Source: Paracamarosporium sp. OC-R06-R3 (lineage: Eukaryota > Ascomycota > Dothideomycetes > Pleosporales > Didymosphaeriaceae). Taken from it: a DNA stretch of 64,000 bases. Location: contig JACVRA010000347.1 in the NCBI GenBank assembly GCA_019828545.1, forward strand, positions 826 through 64,825. Direction: 5' to 3'. The translations under genes and the position numbers were made by a program. The notes beneath the pieces are model-generated. The model was not told the origin of the DNA and did no database searches. It was given only the letters and a program-made list of their open reading frames with translations. This document shows positions 35,263 to 47,421 of the stretch, piece after piece; the first letter of the stretch is position 1; the number at the start of each line of letters is the position of its first letter.

Positions 35263-35997
35263 TCAAACGTCGTCCTTGACTTCTCCATCCATGTTGGGTG
35301 CCCGGGGACCCACCATCCAATCTTGCATCGCCAGCCACTGACTCCACGTCTGCTCGGCACCCTCAATCTCTGCCAGATGGGCGTCCTGCAGCGGCTTGAG
35401 AAACGGAACCGACTCGTGTGGAGACATGTCGTAGTGGTGCTTGACCTCCGCCCACTCGGTGCTCTTGGCCGTGAAAAGATAGTTGCGGCGCTCGCATTCG
35501 TGGACTGGACCGACGCCCTTCCGCCACTCCTCGCCAAAGAAGCCGTGCATGATTCCGTCCTTGTCCATCCCGGTGATGACAAGGCGTCGTATGTAGGGGA
35601 CAAGAGACACCCAGGTGGGGACTGGCTGGCCTCGGGTGTTGGTCACTGGGCCGGACCTTGGCCAAGGGTGGTTGTAGGCGCCGGGACCGGACGCATTTGG
35701 CAGGGGACCGACCGAGTTCACAATGGGCGTTGACGTCCACTGGAACGGCAGGCAGATGTTGACGAGGGCGGCGACGGCCTGGACGCCGTTGTCGTGCTGG
35801 GCGTGGTCGAGGAAGTAGCGCTGGCAGCTCTGGTACGCGGGATGCCACTCGAAGATGTCGAACTGGGGCTGCCCCGCATTGCCGGACCCCGAGTCTCCAG
35901 ACGACGAGCTCGCAGCGCCGGCAAAGGGGCCGCCTCTGGGCGCAAAGGAGGGATAGCCTGCCGGGAAATGCGTTGCGAAACCGTGGAGGTTGGACAT
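35263..35997 (-). CDS. Conserved protein of unknown function
   Basis: A single-exon frame of 244 aa from ATG 35997. It begins MSNLHGFATHFPAG and contains QPQFDIFEWHPAYQSCQRYF, WVSLVPYIRRLVITGMD and PHESVPFLKPLQ, with an aromatic-rich C-terminus (QDWMVGPRAP). I recall similar proteins in filamentous ascomycetes, but they carry no well-defined domain name, so no function is offered. There is no signal peptide or membrane segment. The glycine/serine-rich linker near residues 25-40 is probably disordered. The gene is GC-rich, so long frames on the other strand and in other phases are shadows. Confidence 0.75.
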   Translation of the reverse strand: MSNLHGFATHFPAGYPSFAPRGGPFAGAASSSSGDSGSGNAGQPQFDIFEWHPAYQSCQRYFLDHAQHDNGVQAVAALVNICLPFQWTSTPIVNSVGPLPNASGPGAYNHPWPRSGPVTNTRGQPVPTWVSLVPYIRRLVITGMDKDGIMHGFFGEEWRKGVGPVHECERRNYLFTAKSTEWAEVKHHYDMSPHESVPFLKPLQDAHLAEIEGAEQTWSQWLAMQDWMVGPRAPNMDGEVKDDV

Positions 35998-37226
35998 GGT
36001 GAGGGGTGGGATATGGGATATATGGGACTACTGCAGGGACGAAGCGTGTCAGCACGTCTGGTTGGCCAGCGGGCGGGAACACCAGTTTATGTGTTTCAGG
36101 ACTCAGGCAGCAGGCGCACCGAGCGGCCAGCGGAGGCGTGTACCGGCTCGGTAGGGTGAGGGAGGGTCTAGAATGGAGACCCTGACGATGACGACAGGCG
36201 GTGCGCTTGCGGTGCACTTGCGGTGCTGGAGCGAGGCGAGTGGGAGAGGCGCTGCTGGCGGGCCCATGGACCCTTATATCCTGACCTCGGCCGTGAGGTC
36301 GACGAGCAGGCGCGACGGGGTTAAGGTGTGGCTTGTGGTCGAATATTGGAGCCCTGGTGCGGTTCACTCTATTCCAAAATAATCCCTGGGAGCATCAAGT
36401 CGAGGCGTGCTCGGCTCTGGAGCCCCTGCCCTGGCTGCGATCGATCTGCCCGGGGGGATCTTGCGTCTGGCAGCGCCCCAATGGCGGGCGGCCGGCCGCG
36501 TGCGCTGCTGTGCGGTTGTGCCTGGGCGCGGGCGCGGGCGCGGGCGTGGACATGGGCGTGGCCAGGGCTTCAACACCACGCCGAGCACCACGGAACAGCT
36601 GCTCGCTGCCGGGCGCGCTGCCAGACGTCGCGGGCAGCGTCCCAGGCGGCGCTCGGCGGCGCCGAGTCTGGATGCCCATGGCCTGCCCGCCGCCGACCGA
36701 CTGGAACTGACAAGGCTTTGTCAGACGGGCCAGACGTTGCAAGCTCTGCTCCGTGCTCTTCGGAGGATTTTGATCACGGCCAAGCGCGTGGCTGCCGAGC
36801 GTCTCGCAGTCGTCGTCCGTCGTCCGTCGTCGTCGCCGACCAGGCAATAGTGCGGTTTGGCTGGTCGTTCCCCGGCGCGCGCAGGCCTTCCCCAGGCGCG
36901 AGACGCGCGCTTTCGTCCACACGCCCATGCAGCCACACAGCCACACAGCCACACAGCCACATAGCCACACAGCCAGCCGCGTCAGGTGACGCCAGTTTCA
37001 CCCCGGCCCCTCCCGCGCCCGCCCAATTGCAGCGCCTCCGCGGCCCGCGTCATCGACGGCAATGGCGCGACTTTTCCGGCGCGTGGGGATGCCACCATCC
37101 CGACAGCCTGGGAACCGCCCTCAGTACGACCCGCAACCTGCACGCAATCCGAACATCTGCGACCCCTCCGCTGTCTGTAGCGCGTCTCCCCTCTGCACCC
37201 TCGCCAATCTTGCCTGTTCCTAGACC
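35998..37226. other. GC-rich intergenic region
   Basis: About 1.2 kb of very GC-rich sequence between two divergent genes. Long frames exist on both strands here because stop codons are rare, not because of coding. It includes a GCGCGGGCGCGGGCGCGGGC run near 36525 and an 8-bp tandem repeat at 36931. Confidence 0.5.
36931..36974. repeat. 8-bp tandem repeat (AGCCACAC)n
   Basis: About 5.5 copies of AGCCACAC, with one C-to-T variant in the fifth copy (AGCCACAT). It lies in the GC-rich intergenic region upstream of the aldo-keto reductase gene. Confidence 0.85.
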
Positions 37227-38495
37227 ATGTCCTCGTACTCGCTGGCCTCGCGCACAAAGGCGAGTGATATCATCGTCCCACAAGACGCCCTATTGACGGC
37301 TGCAGCTCGCCAACGGGCTCTCCATGCCCACCATCCATCTCGGCGTCTACTTGACTTCTGGCGCTGAGACCTATCAAGCCTGTCGATGGGCTTTGGAGGT
37401 ATGCCGCCCTCTTCGGCCCCTGTGCAATATGCTCATCTACTACCCCAGGCCGGCTATCGAGGGTAGGCCAACGTGAACCCCCATAGTGTCAGCAAAGCAA
37501 TTGACCGTGGACGCGCACAGCATTGATTCTGCCCAAATGTATCACAACGAGAAGGAAAGTGGAAAGGCCGTCCTCGACTTCCTCTCCAGCAGCGACAATG
37601 TAGACTCGCTCAAGCGTGAAGACATCCACTTCACCTCCAAGCTAGCATCCAACTCATCCTACGATAGCGCTCGCAAAGCAATCACGAGGTCGGTAAAGGA
37701 ATGCGGCCTTGGCTACATCGATCTGTTCCTGCTACACTCTCCTTACGGTGGCAGGAAGGCGCGCCTCGAAAGCTGGAGAGCTGTCGAGGACGCAATCGAC
37801 GACGGCGAGATCAGAATTGGTGGCGTTTCAAACTATGGTGTCAAGCATGTCAGTACCTCCCCATGGCGTCCTACTTGGAAACTGGCACGTGAGACGCACA
37901 AAATCACAAACCCTAGCCCCACAGTTTTATCACATCAGGGGCCATTCATGGTGGTTACAGGTCATGCGGGCAAGACTGTGTGGCTCTACGAACGTGCACA
38001 AGCTGGGTACATGGCCGATTCACTGATTGTCTACAGCTGCAAGAGCTTCTGGACTCTAAGCCAAGGATCCTTCCGGCTGTCAACCAGATCGAAGTCCATC
38101 CGTTCAACACACGCGAAGACATTGCGGCCTTCTGCCACAAGCACGATATCGTGGTGGAAGCATATGCCCCGCTTGTCAGAGCCCTGAAGATGAAACATGG
38201 CACCATTGTGTCTCTCTCGAAGAAGTATTCGTGCACGCCGGGCCAGCTGCTTGTTCGGTGGAGCCTGCAGCACGGCTACGTGCCGCTGCCCAAGAGTGTG
38301 AAGAAGGCGAGGATCACCGAGAACGGGGACGTCGGAGGGTTCTCCATCGACGACGGCGACATGAAGAAGATGGATGCGCTGGACGAGTACCTTGTCACGG
38401 GTGAGTGCAATCGCTTTCCTCGTTGTGGCGCGGAGGCATCGAATGTGTTCAGCTGCTGACCGCTTCGAGACTGGGACCCCACCGACACGGCGTGA
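37227..38495 (+). CDS. Aldo-keto reductase
   Basis: Six exons, 37227-37259, 37306-37398, 37449-37462, 37521-37848, 38037-38400 and 38470-38495, give 285 aa. The AKR tetrad is visible: Asp and Tyr in [10 protein letters not shown], Lys in FTSKL, His in LFLLHSPYG. Cofactor-binding motifs near the end include [11 protein letters not shown]. The protein should reduce carbonyls with NADPH in the cytosol; the substrate is unknown. The third exon is only 14 nt and supplies the residues AGYRG together with its neighbours. The first intron must begin GC (GCGAGT) for the frame to join to LANGLSMP. The last exon adds DWDPTDTA. Confidence 0.85.
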
Positions 38496-38840
38496 TGTGC
38501 CAGGACGCGCAGGCACAGCGAAGGGTGCGTGGGGTGTGTGGGCGATGTTTTGTCTGCTGCAGTGCTGTAGGTGGCGCATTGGGTTTGGGGAGGGTGGCAG
38601 GGATCAGGCGTTCGTAGAAAATGGGCGGCCTCGGCGCCTTGATTCGCCCCAGGCCAGGCCGTTGTCGGCATGCCACGGCCACAGGCAACCCCGCGGCCGA
38701 CCGCCCACTCCGCGTCCCAGGCACCCTGAAACAAACACGTAAAGCTTCGTTTGCGGCGCCGGCCACGGTCAACAGAATGACAGCGCCGGCGCTCGTCCAG
38801 ACACGGCGCCCTCACGTGCCTCCGTCGCCGCCTCGCTCCC

Positions 38841-39077
38841 ATTGGCCCGCTGCTTCCTTATCTCTGTCCAGACACCATGGTTTTCATACCAGAAATGCCA
38901 GCCCGCTCTGCAGCCGCCCACTGACCACTGAGAGCGCGAGCCGTGCTGCCCTCGCCTGCCCACTGACGTTTCCTTGACCATGGTGATTTTCTTCTTTCAC
39001 CGAGAGCGCCCTCCGCCAGCGGACAGGCTAGCTAAGGGACGGGTCTTGTAGCTCGACCGCTTCGTTGTGTATATATA
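38841..39077 (+). promoter_or_regulatory. Candidate gdhA promoter elements (CCAAT, GATA, TATA)
   Basis: ATTGG (reverse CCAAT) lies at 38841-38845, CTTATCT (reverse AGATAAG, a GATA-factor site) at 38857-38863, and TATATATA at 39070-39077, about 105 bp before the start codon. In aspergilli, NADP-glutamate dehydrogenase genes are known to respond to AreA (GATA) and the CCAAT-binding complex. The match here is by motif only. Confidence 0.5.
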
Positions 39078-39136
39078 CGGCACGTCGCTCCTGTCCCATC
39101 TGCCACTGCTCAATCCTCTCTCAACCTTGCAATTGA

Positions 39137-40734
<1,598 letters not shown>

Positions 40735-41943
40735 ATGGTATGGAGAATTTGCTTGTAACAGATTAAGGAGCATGGCGAATTGGACATACATGCGATTAGG
40801 ATACCACCCTCTACTCTTGCTGAGAAAGAGAGTAGAGAGTTGCGAGTTTTGTACATACTAGATACCATTAACGAATTGACGGCATGAATTATTATCTTTG
40901 CTCTTCGCTCTCCTTTGTTGTGAAATTTATCTTTTCCCAAGCTCACGTACAAAAACACCTTCAGGAATGAACAACAAGCGAAAAAAATATGTGAGGCGCA
41001 AACAGTATATTATATTACTTAAGTTGTCTCCTGCATAAAAGTAAAAAGAACCTTCAGCTCCCCTCCGTCCCCGAGGAATACCGCAATCCTCACTTACGTG
41101 CTTGTTCCAAGATCTCCCGACAAAAGCAAAGTCACCCCTGCTCAATCCCACACTCTTTATTGTTTTGTGTTGTTTTCTTTTCTTGCTCGCGGAGAAACAT
41201 GCTCCGAAGCAGCAAGGTGGGAATCCCACGCCGTGACAGCACGAATGTGCATCCCTGCCGCCATTCCTGCGCTTAAGTTACCGCATGCGGTAATTTGATC
41301 GCGTGCGCATATCGAGTAAGAGATGGGGCGATAAGGGCAAACGCAGGGCGATGGAGGAGATGTTAGCGGCGGGCACTAGAGTGGTGTGAAGTGGGAAAGG
41401 GACGGAAAAGAACGGAAAGGACGACATCGGAGGGTGGGAGATGAGGTCGGGTGGTTTCGGAGTCGGCAGTGAATACGGGAGTGAAGGGTGTGCGATTTCG
41501 CTGTGATGTATTGTTTCGGCGTTCATAAGGCAGCAAGGCAAAAGCGAAGGGCAGCTTCAACGTTTGTATTGTGGGAATCCTCGCTTGATTCACATACCAT
41601 GCGCCTGGGATATGATTTCTCTTCTACTACCCACGACACGACAATTGGACTTGGATTTTTATGTCTCTATCTGAGTTGGCTCTATAAAAAAACCAACATT
41701 TGCAGTATGCCTACCACTTCTCGCGAATTTCGTGAGTCACAATAATCCGGTCTTCTCATTATCTTCCCTCTCCTCGTGCTCCTCTTCGCTGTTTCCACGA
41801 CTTCCCTCTTCTACAGTTGAAGCGTGAATGTAATAATAGGATGGGTCCAGTTGGTTCCATATTGATACCCAAACCCATCGGCTCGCTACAAATTTCTGCA
41901 TCACACGCATAAAGAAATCGCTCGGAAGCTCCAACCTTGTTGA
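40735..41943. other. Intergenic, no gene seen
   Basis: About 1.2 kb downstream of gdhA, up to the stop codon of the BTB gene on the minus strand. The frames present are short and overlap on opposite strands. Confidence 0.5.
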
Positions 41944-42623
41944 CTATTCTTCGACATCATTTTTATCGTCACCATCCTTCCAGGATCGGGATTGTAAATC
42001 CGCAAACAGATCGAGAATCGGACTGTCCTTGGCCACTTTTGCGTAAGCATATATGGTAGACGTGTAATATACGCGGCTTTCAGCCCCGACAAGCATATCG
42101 ACATATTGCTTGTGGACAGCTTCTTGAAAATAGGGCACAAGAAACCAATCACCGAACACGATGGGTTTCAATCGTGCAAGCTTTGTTGTTTCTCGCAAGT
42201 TAAGCTCATTAAGCTCTGCCGTCTCTAAAACGTACAGCCAGTCATCATCGTCCTCTAGAATACACCCTGTGTAGAGCGAGCTCAAGAAGATGTTGACTGT
42301 TTTATCATCAGATTACTCTGATACAAAGTTATGAGAGAATATCTGATAGACCGTGTGTGGCTTACATGTCGTGGGTTCAAATGGTGTTGTTAGATATAGG
42401 TACGGACAATACAAGGTATGATTATCGATTTACCATCTTCGAGGACAACCATGGACTTTGCAGCCTCATCCCACGATCCTAATAACGCTCCCGAAAGAAG
42501 CCAGAAATCAAGACAGAAATTGTGCAGAGATGGTCCTGCTAGTATGAGATGATCAGATAAGATCAAGAGGCGAGACCGAGAGTTCCTGAAGTAGCGTGGG
42601 GCGCAGCGAAGTGGCGAACGCAT
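41944..42623 (-). CDS. BTB/POZ-like protein
   Basis: Two exons, 42623-42434 and 42296-41944, joined at G|TC, give 180 aa. The first exon ends in LSGALLGSWDEAAKS and VVLEDG, and the second continues VNIFLSSLYTGCILED, which together match the second half of fungal BTB domains (alpha helix, GSWDEA, L-E-D, then LYTG). The region after it (WLYVLETAELNELN and DWFLVPYFQEAVHKQYVDML) fits the usual helical continuation. The beginning of the domain is divergent, so the first exon may be incomplete or start elsewhere. Many fungal BTB proteins of this size have no known role. Its start lies only 155 bp from that of the divergent desaturase gene. Confidence 0.6.
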
Positions 42624-42778
42624 CAGCCAATCACCGCACCATCCTCAGCCCACACCGTCGCTGATCCCCACGCTCGGTTCGCGGTTCAGGGACCACAGCT
42701 GGTGGTACCACTGCCTGCTGTGCTTCTCTTGTACACGCATCCTCCCTCCACCCCACCACATTCTTTTCTGGAGCCATA
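42624..42778. promoter_or_regulatory. Short bidirectional promoter region
   Basis: Only 155 bp separate the BTB gene (minus) and the sphingolipid desaturase gene (plus). Both promoters and 5' leaders must overlap. It contains CAGCCAATCACCG near 42625, a CCAAT motif. Confidence 0.5.
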
Positions 42779-44051
42779 ATGAAGTCGTCAGTCACTACAG
42801 CTACGCTGCCACCCAAGAAGCCAGCGAAGAGGAGCTTGACCGTCAAGGCCGGGTCGCAGGAAAATGCGCAAACCACGCCTCAGGATGACGACGACGGCTT
42901 CTTCTGGACCTACACCGAGGAGCCTCACCGGACAAGGCGACAAGCTATCATAAAGGCCCATCCGGAGGTAAGCCATAGTCCTCAGAGTTTTGAATGCATT
43001 TTTGCTAATCATCTACAGGTAACGAAGCTCTGCGGCCCCGAACCCCTCACCAAATACGTCGTCGCGTTCGTCGTCTCCCTGCAGATACTCTGTGCATACC
43101 TACTTCGCGATACCCCATTTCTATCATGGCCAACATTCCTTACTGCATACATAATTGGTGCCACGGCGAACCAGAACCTCTTCCTCGCCATTCACGAAAT
43201 CTCGCATAATCTAGCTTTCAAGAGCCCTTTCGCGAACAGGATTTTCGCCGTGTTTGCCAATCTACCAATCGGAATACCATATAGCGCGTCGTTCAGGGTA
43301 TGTGGCGCTCTACTACACGTTGCATTTGCACAAAGACTAACGTCTGCAGCCATATCATCTCACACACCACAAATCACTCGGCGTTGACGGCCTCGACACC
43401 GACCTTCCCACCGCCTTCGAAGCCCTCTTTCTCGACTCCGTCGGCGGCAAAGCTTTTTTCTGCACCTTTCAAATCCTTTTCTATGCGCTCCGCCCTATGT
43501 TCATCTACCAGCTCCCCCTGACCAAGATCCACCTCTTCAACGTCGTCACCCAATTCGTCTTTGACTACGCACTCGTACAGCTTATCGGCGGAAAGGCACT
43601 TGGATATATGATCTTGAGCAGCTTCTTGGCAGGATCTTTGCATCCGTGCGCTGGCCACTTCATCGCGGAACACTATGTCTTCGAGAAACCGAACAAGGAC
43701 GCACTCAATGCAGCGAACAAGATCCCGATCCCGGAGACGTACTCATACTACGGTGTGCTCAATTTCTTCACATACAATGTTGGGTTGCACAACGAGCATC
43801 ACGATTTCCCTGCTGTCCCATGGACACGCCTCCCAAAACTGAATAAGATCGCTCACGAGTTCTACGATGACCTACCGACGCATAAGAGCTGGGTGAACGT
43901 CATCTGGCAGTTCATCTGGGACAAGGATGTCAGTTTGTGGTGTCGCGTGAAGAGGGAGGAAGGTGGAAGGAAGGTTGGCGGCGGAAGTGGCTGGAACGAG
44001 GAAGAGCTGGGTGCCAATGAGAAGAAGGGACCCATTCCGGGGGTTCGGTAA
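42779..44051 (+). CDS. Sphingolipid delta-4 desaturase (DES1 type)
   Basis: The enzyme introduces the 4,5 double bond into dihydroceramide in the ER membrane, leading to fungal glucosylceramide. Exons 42779-42967, 43019-43297 and 43350-44051 give 389 aa. The N-terminal lipid-desaturase motif FFWTYTEEPHRTRR is present. The three histidine boxes of the membrane di-iron desaturases are HEISH, HLTHH (formed at the second junction, PYHLTHHKSLG) and HNEHHDF. Hydrophobic segments lie at YVVAFVVSLQILCAYLL and around the histidine boxes. The C-terminus is charged and variable. The family assignment is secure; substrate preference is inferred from the family. Confidence 0.95.
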
Positions 44052-45936
44052 ATCCGTCTTGGGCATGTCATAGCATTTGTAGGCGTTAAAAAAAGTACAA
44101 CAATTGAATAGATTATGGGTCATACTACTGCTTCTTGAAACATTGAATCTCGCACGGTATGCCCTACGTATCTTCAGGAAGTCAAGGTATGAGAAATCGT
44201 CCTTGCAGCAGGAAGCATAGTCTCTATTGGAGACAACCACTATGTTGCTGCCCTCCTTGTGTTTTCAGATTAGCCACCAACATACATGGATTGCTCAGGT
44301 TTTGTCTCTGGATTCCGGCTAGAAGTGCTCTACATAGAATGAAAGAAGCAATTGTAGGCGTGAGCTTTGTCAAAATAGTCCTACATCACCACCAGCAAGG
44401 GCCTGGGCTATCATAGCATTTAAACTGCCATATTTGTTCTGAGTGTCCTATAGTCGGCCTCGAGAAGGCCTTCTAGGTCCATTGTCCCTCCTCGTCATTA
44501 CTATGCTGAGTACCACATTGAGTAGGCCGTTAAATGTGCAAAAATTGTACGGCTGCCAACGCTCAAGCAAGCTGACGGGCCGTGTAAGCTAATCAATTCA
44601 GTAATGTGGAAAGATCGTTTGGACTATCAACTCTAGAAGTTGTAGTGGACGGCATTCTATCGTTCACCGCGTGTATCGGTACCGCGAAAACCAACATGAA
44701 AATAGGAAAAGAATTGTCTTTCGAGATAATTACTCAAGTCTCAGTTATTTTCAAATTCGCTTCGTCGTGAATGAACAGGTTTTGATTTCGACTCATCTGC
44801 CATGATGCTGAGGCTTGTGATCTAACATCTGGTCCGAGTTGATTTCGGTCTATTATATGCACGCCTATGCCCACTTAAACACAACAAGAGATCGTATTGA
44901 TGATTTGTATGACTTGCGCTGGGATCTTCTCTTCTGAAAGGTACACCATTTCGATTCATGGTCTCTTACTTCGAGCGACATATGCGAGCCATGGACTATA
45001 ATAGCACCCGTTGTCTCCTTGAGCAAGTACTTCCTATCACCTATGAGATTGATTTACAATACGAAAAGCACGGATCTTCACTGTCAGTAGAAAAAAATCC
45101 CCGTTCCCTAGCTTGTTAAGGTTGCTTTCGGTACTGTATGCGTGACCTTGTGAGACATTAATGCATGGTGATCACAGGTCGGGCGTCTAGATTCCAGCTG
45201 ATAAAATGTGAAGCTGGGAACCGAAAAACTCAAAACGTTGGATAAAATCCAGCCCATAGTACATTTGTGCCAGTCTTCTTGCGACCTTTTGCGACTGGCT
45301 TTTCCCACCTTGTACTATAGATCCGACAGAAAATCACAACAGAGGACTGTTTTAGTTCCACTTGGTGACATATGTTCCCCTCTCAAACTCCAGGGTGGAG
45401 AGATCACCGTCGTTATCTTTCACGCTAGAACCAGTTGTCCTCGTGCGAACGCATACAGGTGGCATCTAAAAACGGATATTTCTCAGATCCAGAAAGCAGA
45501 AGCGAAATGGTCTTTCTTTCTTTCTTCACATAGACGAAAAAGTCCGGTCTGTCCATTGTGTCAACCAAAGATCACGACTATGTTGACCACCATGGTATTC
45601 ACTGCGAACGACATGTAGCAACCATTAAACATGAAATGGGGTATCTAATGCCTCAACAACGCCATGGCTTGTGGACTAGCTAGCCGCGAAAATCCCTACA
45701 GCCCATGCCTCGTAGCAAATGCTTATGCTTATGCTTATGCCTTTCCGTAACCATGTAAATGCATGACAATGACGCCCCCTAAATGGAATGCAATGCAGTG
45801 CTTCCGTAGACGTATGACCTGACCCAGGCCCTTCTGTTGCGATAAAGAGGCATACCCAACATCTTGGGCAAATGCTTCCTGGGACACTTCTCGTGAATAG
45901 ACCCGGTATTCTCTGGACATTTTAGCCATCGGAACC
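44052..45936. other. Intergenic, no gene seen
   Basis: About 1.9 kb between the desaturase and ANP1 genes, which converge. I see no coding pattern. A short GCTTAT tandem (about 3.5 copies) lies near 45720. Confidence 0.5.
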
Positions 45937-47421
45937 TCACGCATTCCCTGGCTTTTCGTCCGTATCAACATGCCACACTACATAGTTCGGAAGTCCATAG
46001 ACGCCATACCCAGCCCTCTTGGCCATCTTCGCAAATCCTTCCGTCTCAGCCTGATTCTCGAATGCGTAGCAAGGGAAGTTGACACCAGAGCGATGGACAT
46101 CGGCCTTGACAATGATGTTTACGCCACCAATACCGTCGAGCGGGATCTCGACGTCTTTGTCTTGGCGCCAGTCACCTTGGAGAGCCATGTGTCTGCGGAG
46201 ACCAAATATCTTCAAATTTTTGTAGCCTCGTAGGCGGTTAGTGGAATGAATTTGGAAGCGAAGAGGGTCATGTACCTTCTGCAAGAATGAAGTCTTTGTC
46301 TTTCTCGATGGTCGCTACGACTTTGAGCGCCTCAGGAGTTTCTTGCCAGGAATTGTAGTCAACTATGGAGTGTCAGTATCGCCAGGCAGACCCTAAGATA
46401 AAGAAGCAACATACACCGCCCTTCAATATCGATCATCTTGCCGTCAACTTCCTTGTAACGGTGGAACCAGACATCTGTAGAACATTAGCATTTCGCTCTT
46501 CCGAATTGATGTTTACGCAGATTACCTACTTGGAACAAGTATGTCCCGATCATGCAGGACAAAGTCTTCAATGATCTCCGGCGGGCTATCGTAGATGTCC
46601 ACATCCCTCCAGTATACCCAGCTATGCTCTGGCTTCAGCGCTGTCGCAAGCAGGTAGTTCCTCGCCCTCGCCAGAGCCTTTCTACGTGGACCTTGTGACT
46701 CGAAATTGTGTCTGTCGTGAACCTCTTGCGACAACTTGACGCCAAAGTCCTTCTCCACAATCAAAGTCGAATGGAAGGCAATTTCAGGATTGCCTTGTAC
46801 CCTCTCCAACTCTTTCGCCAGCGCTGCCTTTGTGTCATCCTCGCTGTCACCGACTAGGAATGCTAGGTCTATCAGGTCGTGCGGGTACGTTAGCGAGCTG
46901 AGTAGATCGAAGTGTTGTGCGAGGTATTTGGATGCGTCGCGCATGGGTGTGAGGATAAGTACCCGCTCTTTGTTCTTGACCGCATCGACTGTTGAACGTA
47001 TGTCGTTGAGGTTCACATAATTTATCGAGGTATCGTCGATTACAATCGGCTTGTGTGGGTTAAATATAACGGGCGTCTGGAGGTGCCTATGCCACTCTTC
47101 GTTCTCGTTCGCCGTCATGTCCATGGGCGATTTTGCGGGCCCCCAGCAGTAGAACCTGGTCGCCGGTCAGCTATACTGGCGCTCTTGTGTGCAGCCTACT
47201 TGCGCCCACTAGATGCGACACGCCTTGCCACACGTAGTTTGGTCGGCCTACCTCTGCATGTCCCCGGCCGCCGAACCCATGGACCTCCATAGCAATATCA
47301 ACATAGCAGCGACCCCAAACACTATCCATGTTCCTGGACTCCTCAGTATATGCCACGCCTGTCTGCTCGGCGGCAACCGCGCTCTGGCAGCCTTCCATGA
47401 ATAGCTTTTGGGCATGAGCAT
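45937..47421 (-). CDS. ANP1: Mannan polymerase II complex subunit ANP1
   Basis: A Golgi type II membrane mannosyltransferase of the Anp1/Mnn9/Van1 family that extends N-glycan mannan. Five exons in coding order: 47421-47252, 47155-46530, 46474-46415, 46362-46276 and 46226-45937, giving 410 aa. The N-terminus has a basic cytosolic tail (SWKAARARLPPSR) and a membrane anchor at residues 31-45 (TWIVFGVAAMLILLW). RFYCWGPAKSP is formed across the first intron. The glycosyltransferase region contains RVLILTPMRDASKYL and the DxD site in YWRDVDIYDSP, then NVWFHRYKEVDGKMIDIEGR. The last part includes GGVNIIVKADVHRSGVNF. The third intron can only be placed in frame with the GTATGT donor at 46414. Confidence 0.95.

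Noticed and set aside
36931..36974. Regular short repeats considered as a CRISPR-like array
   Set aside because: The units are contiguous with no spacers, and the genome is eukaryotic; it is a simple tandem repeat.
35363..37296. Long frames of 322-334 codons on both strands in GC-rich DNA
   Set aside because: Stop codons are rare at this GC content, the frames overlap on opposite strands, and the proteins are arginine/alanine/proline-rich without domains.
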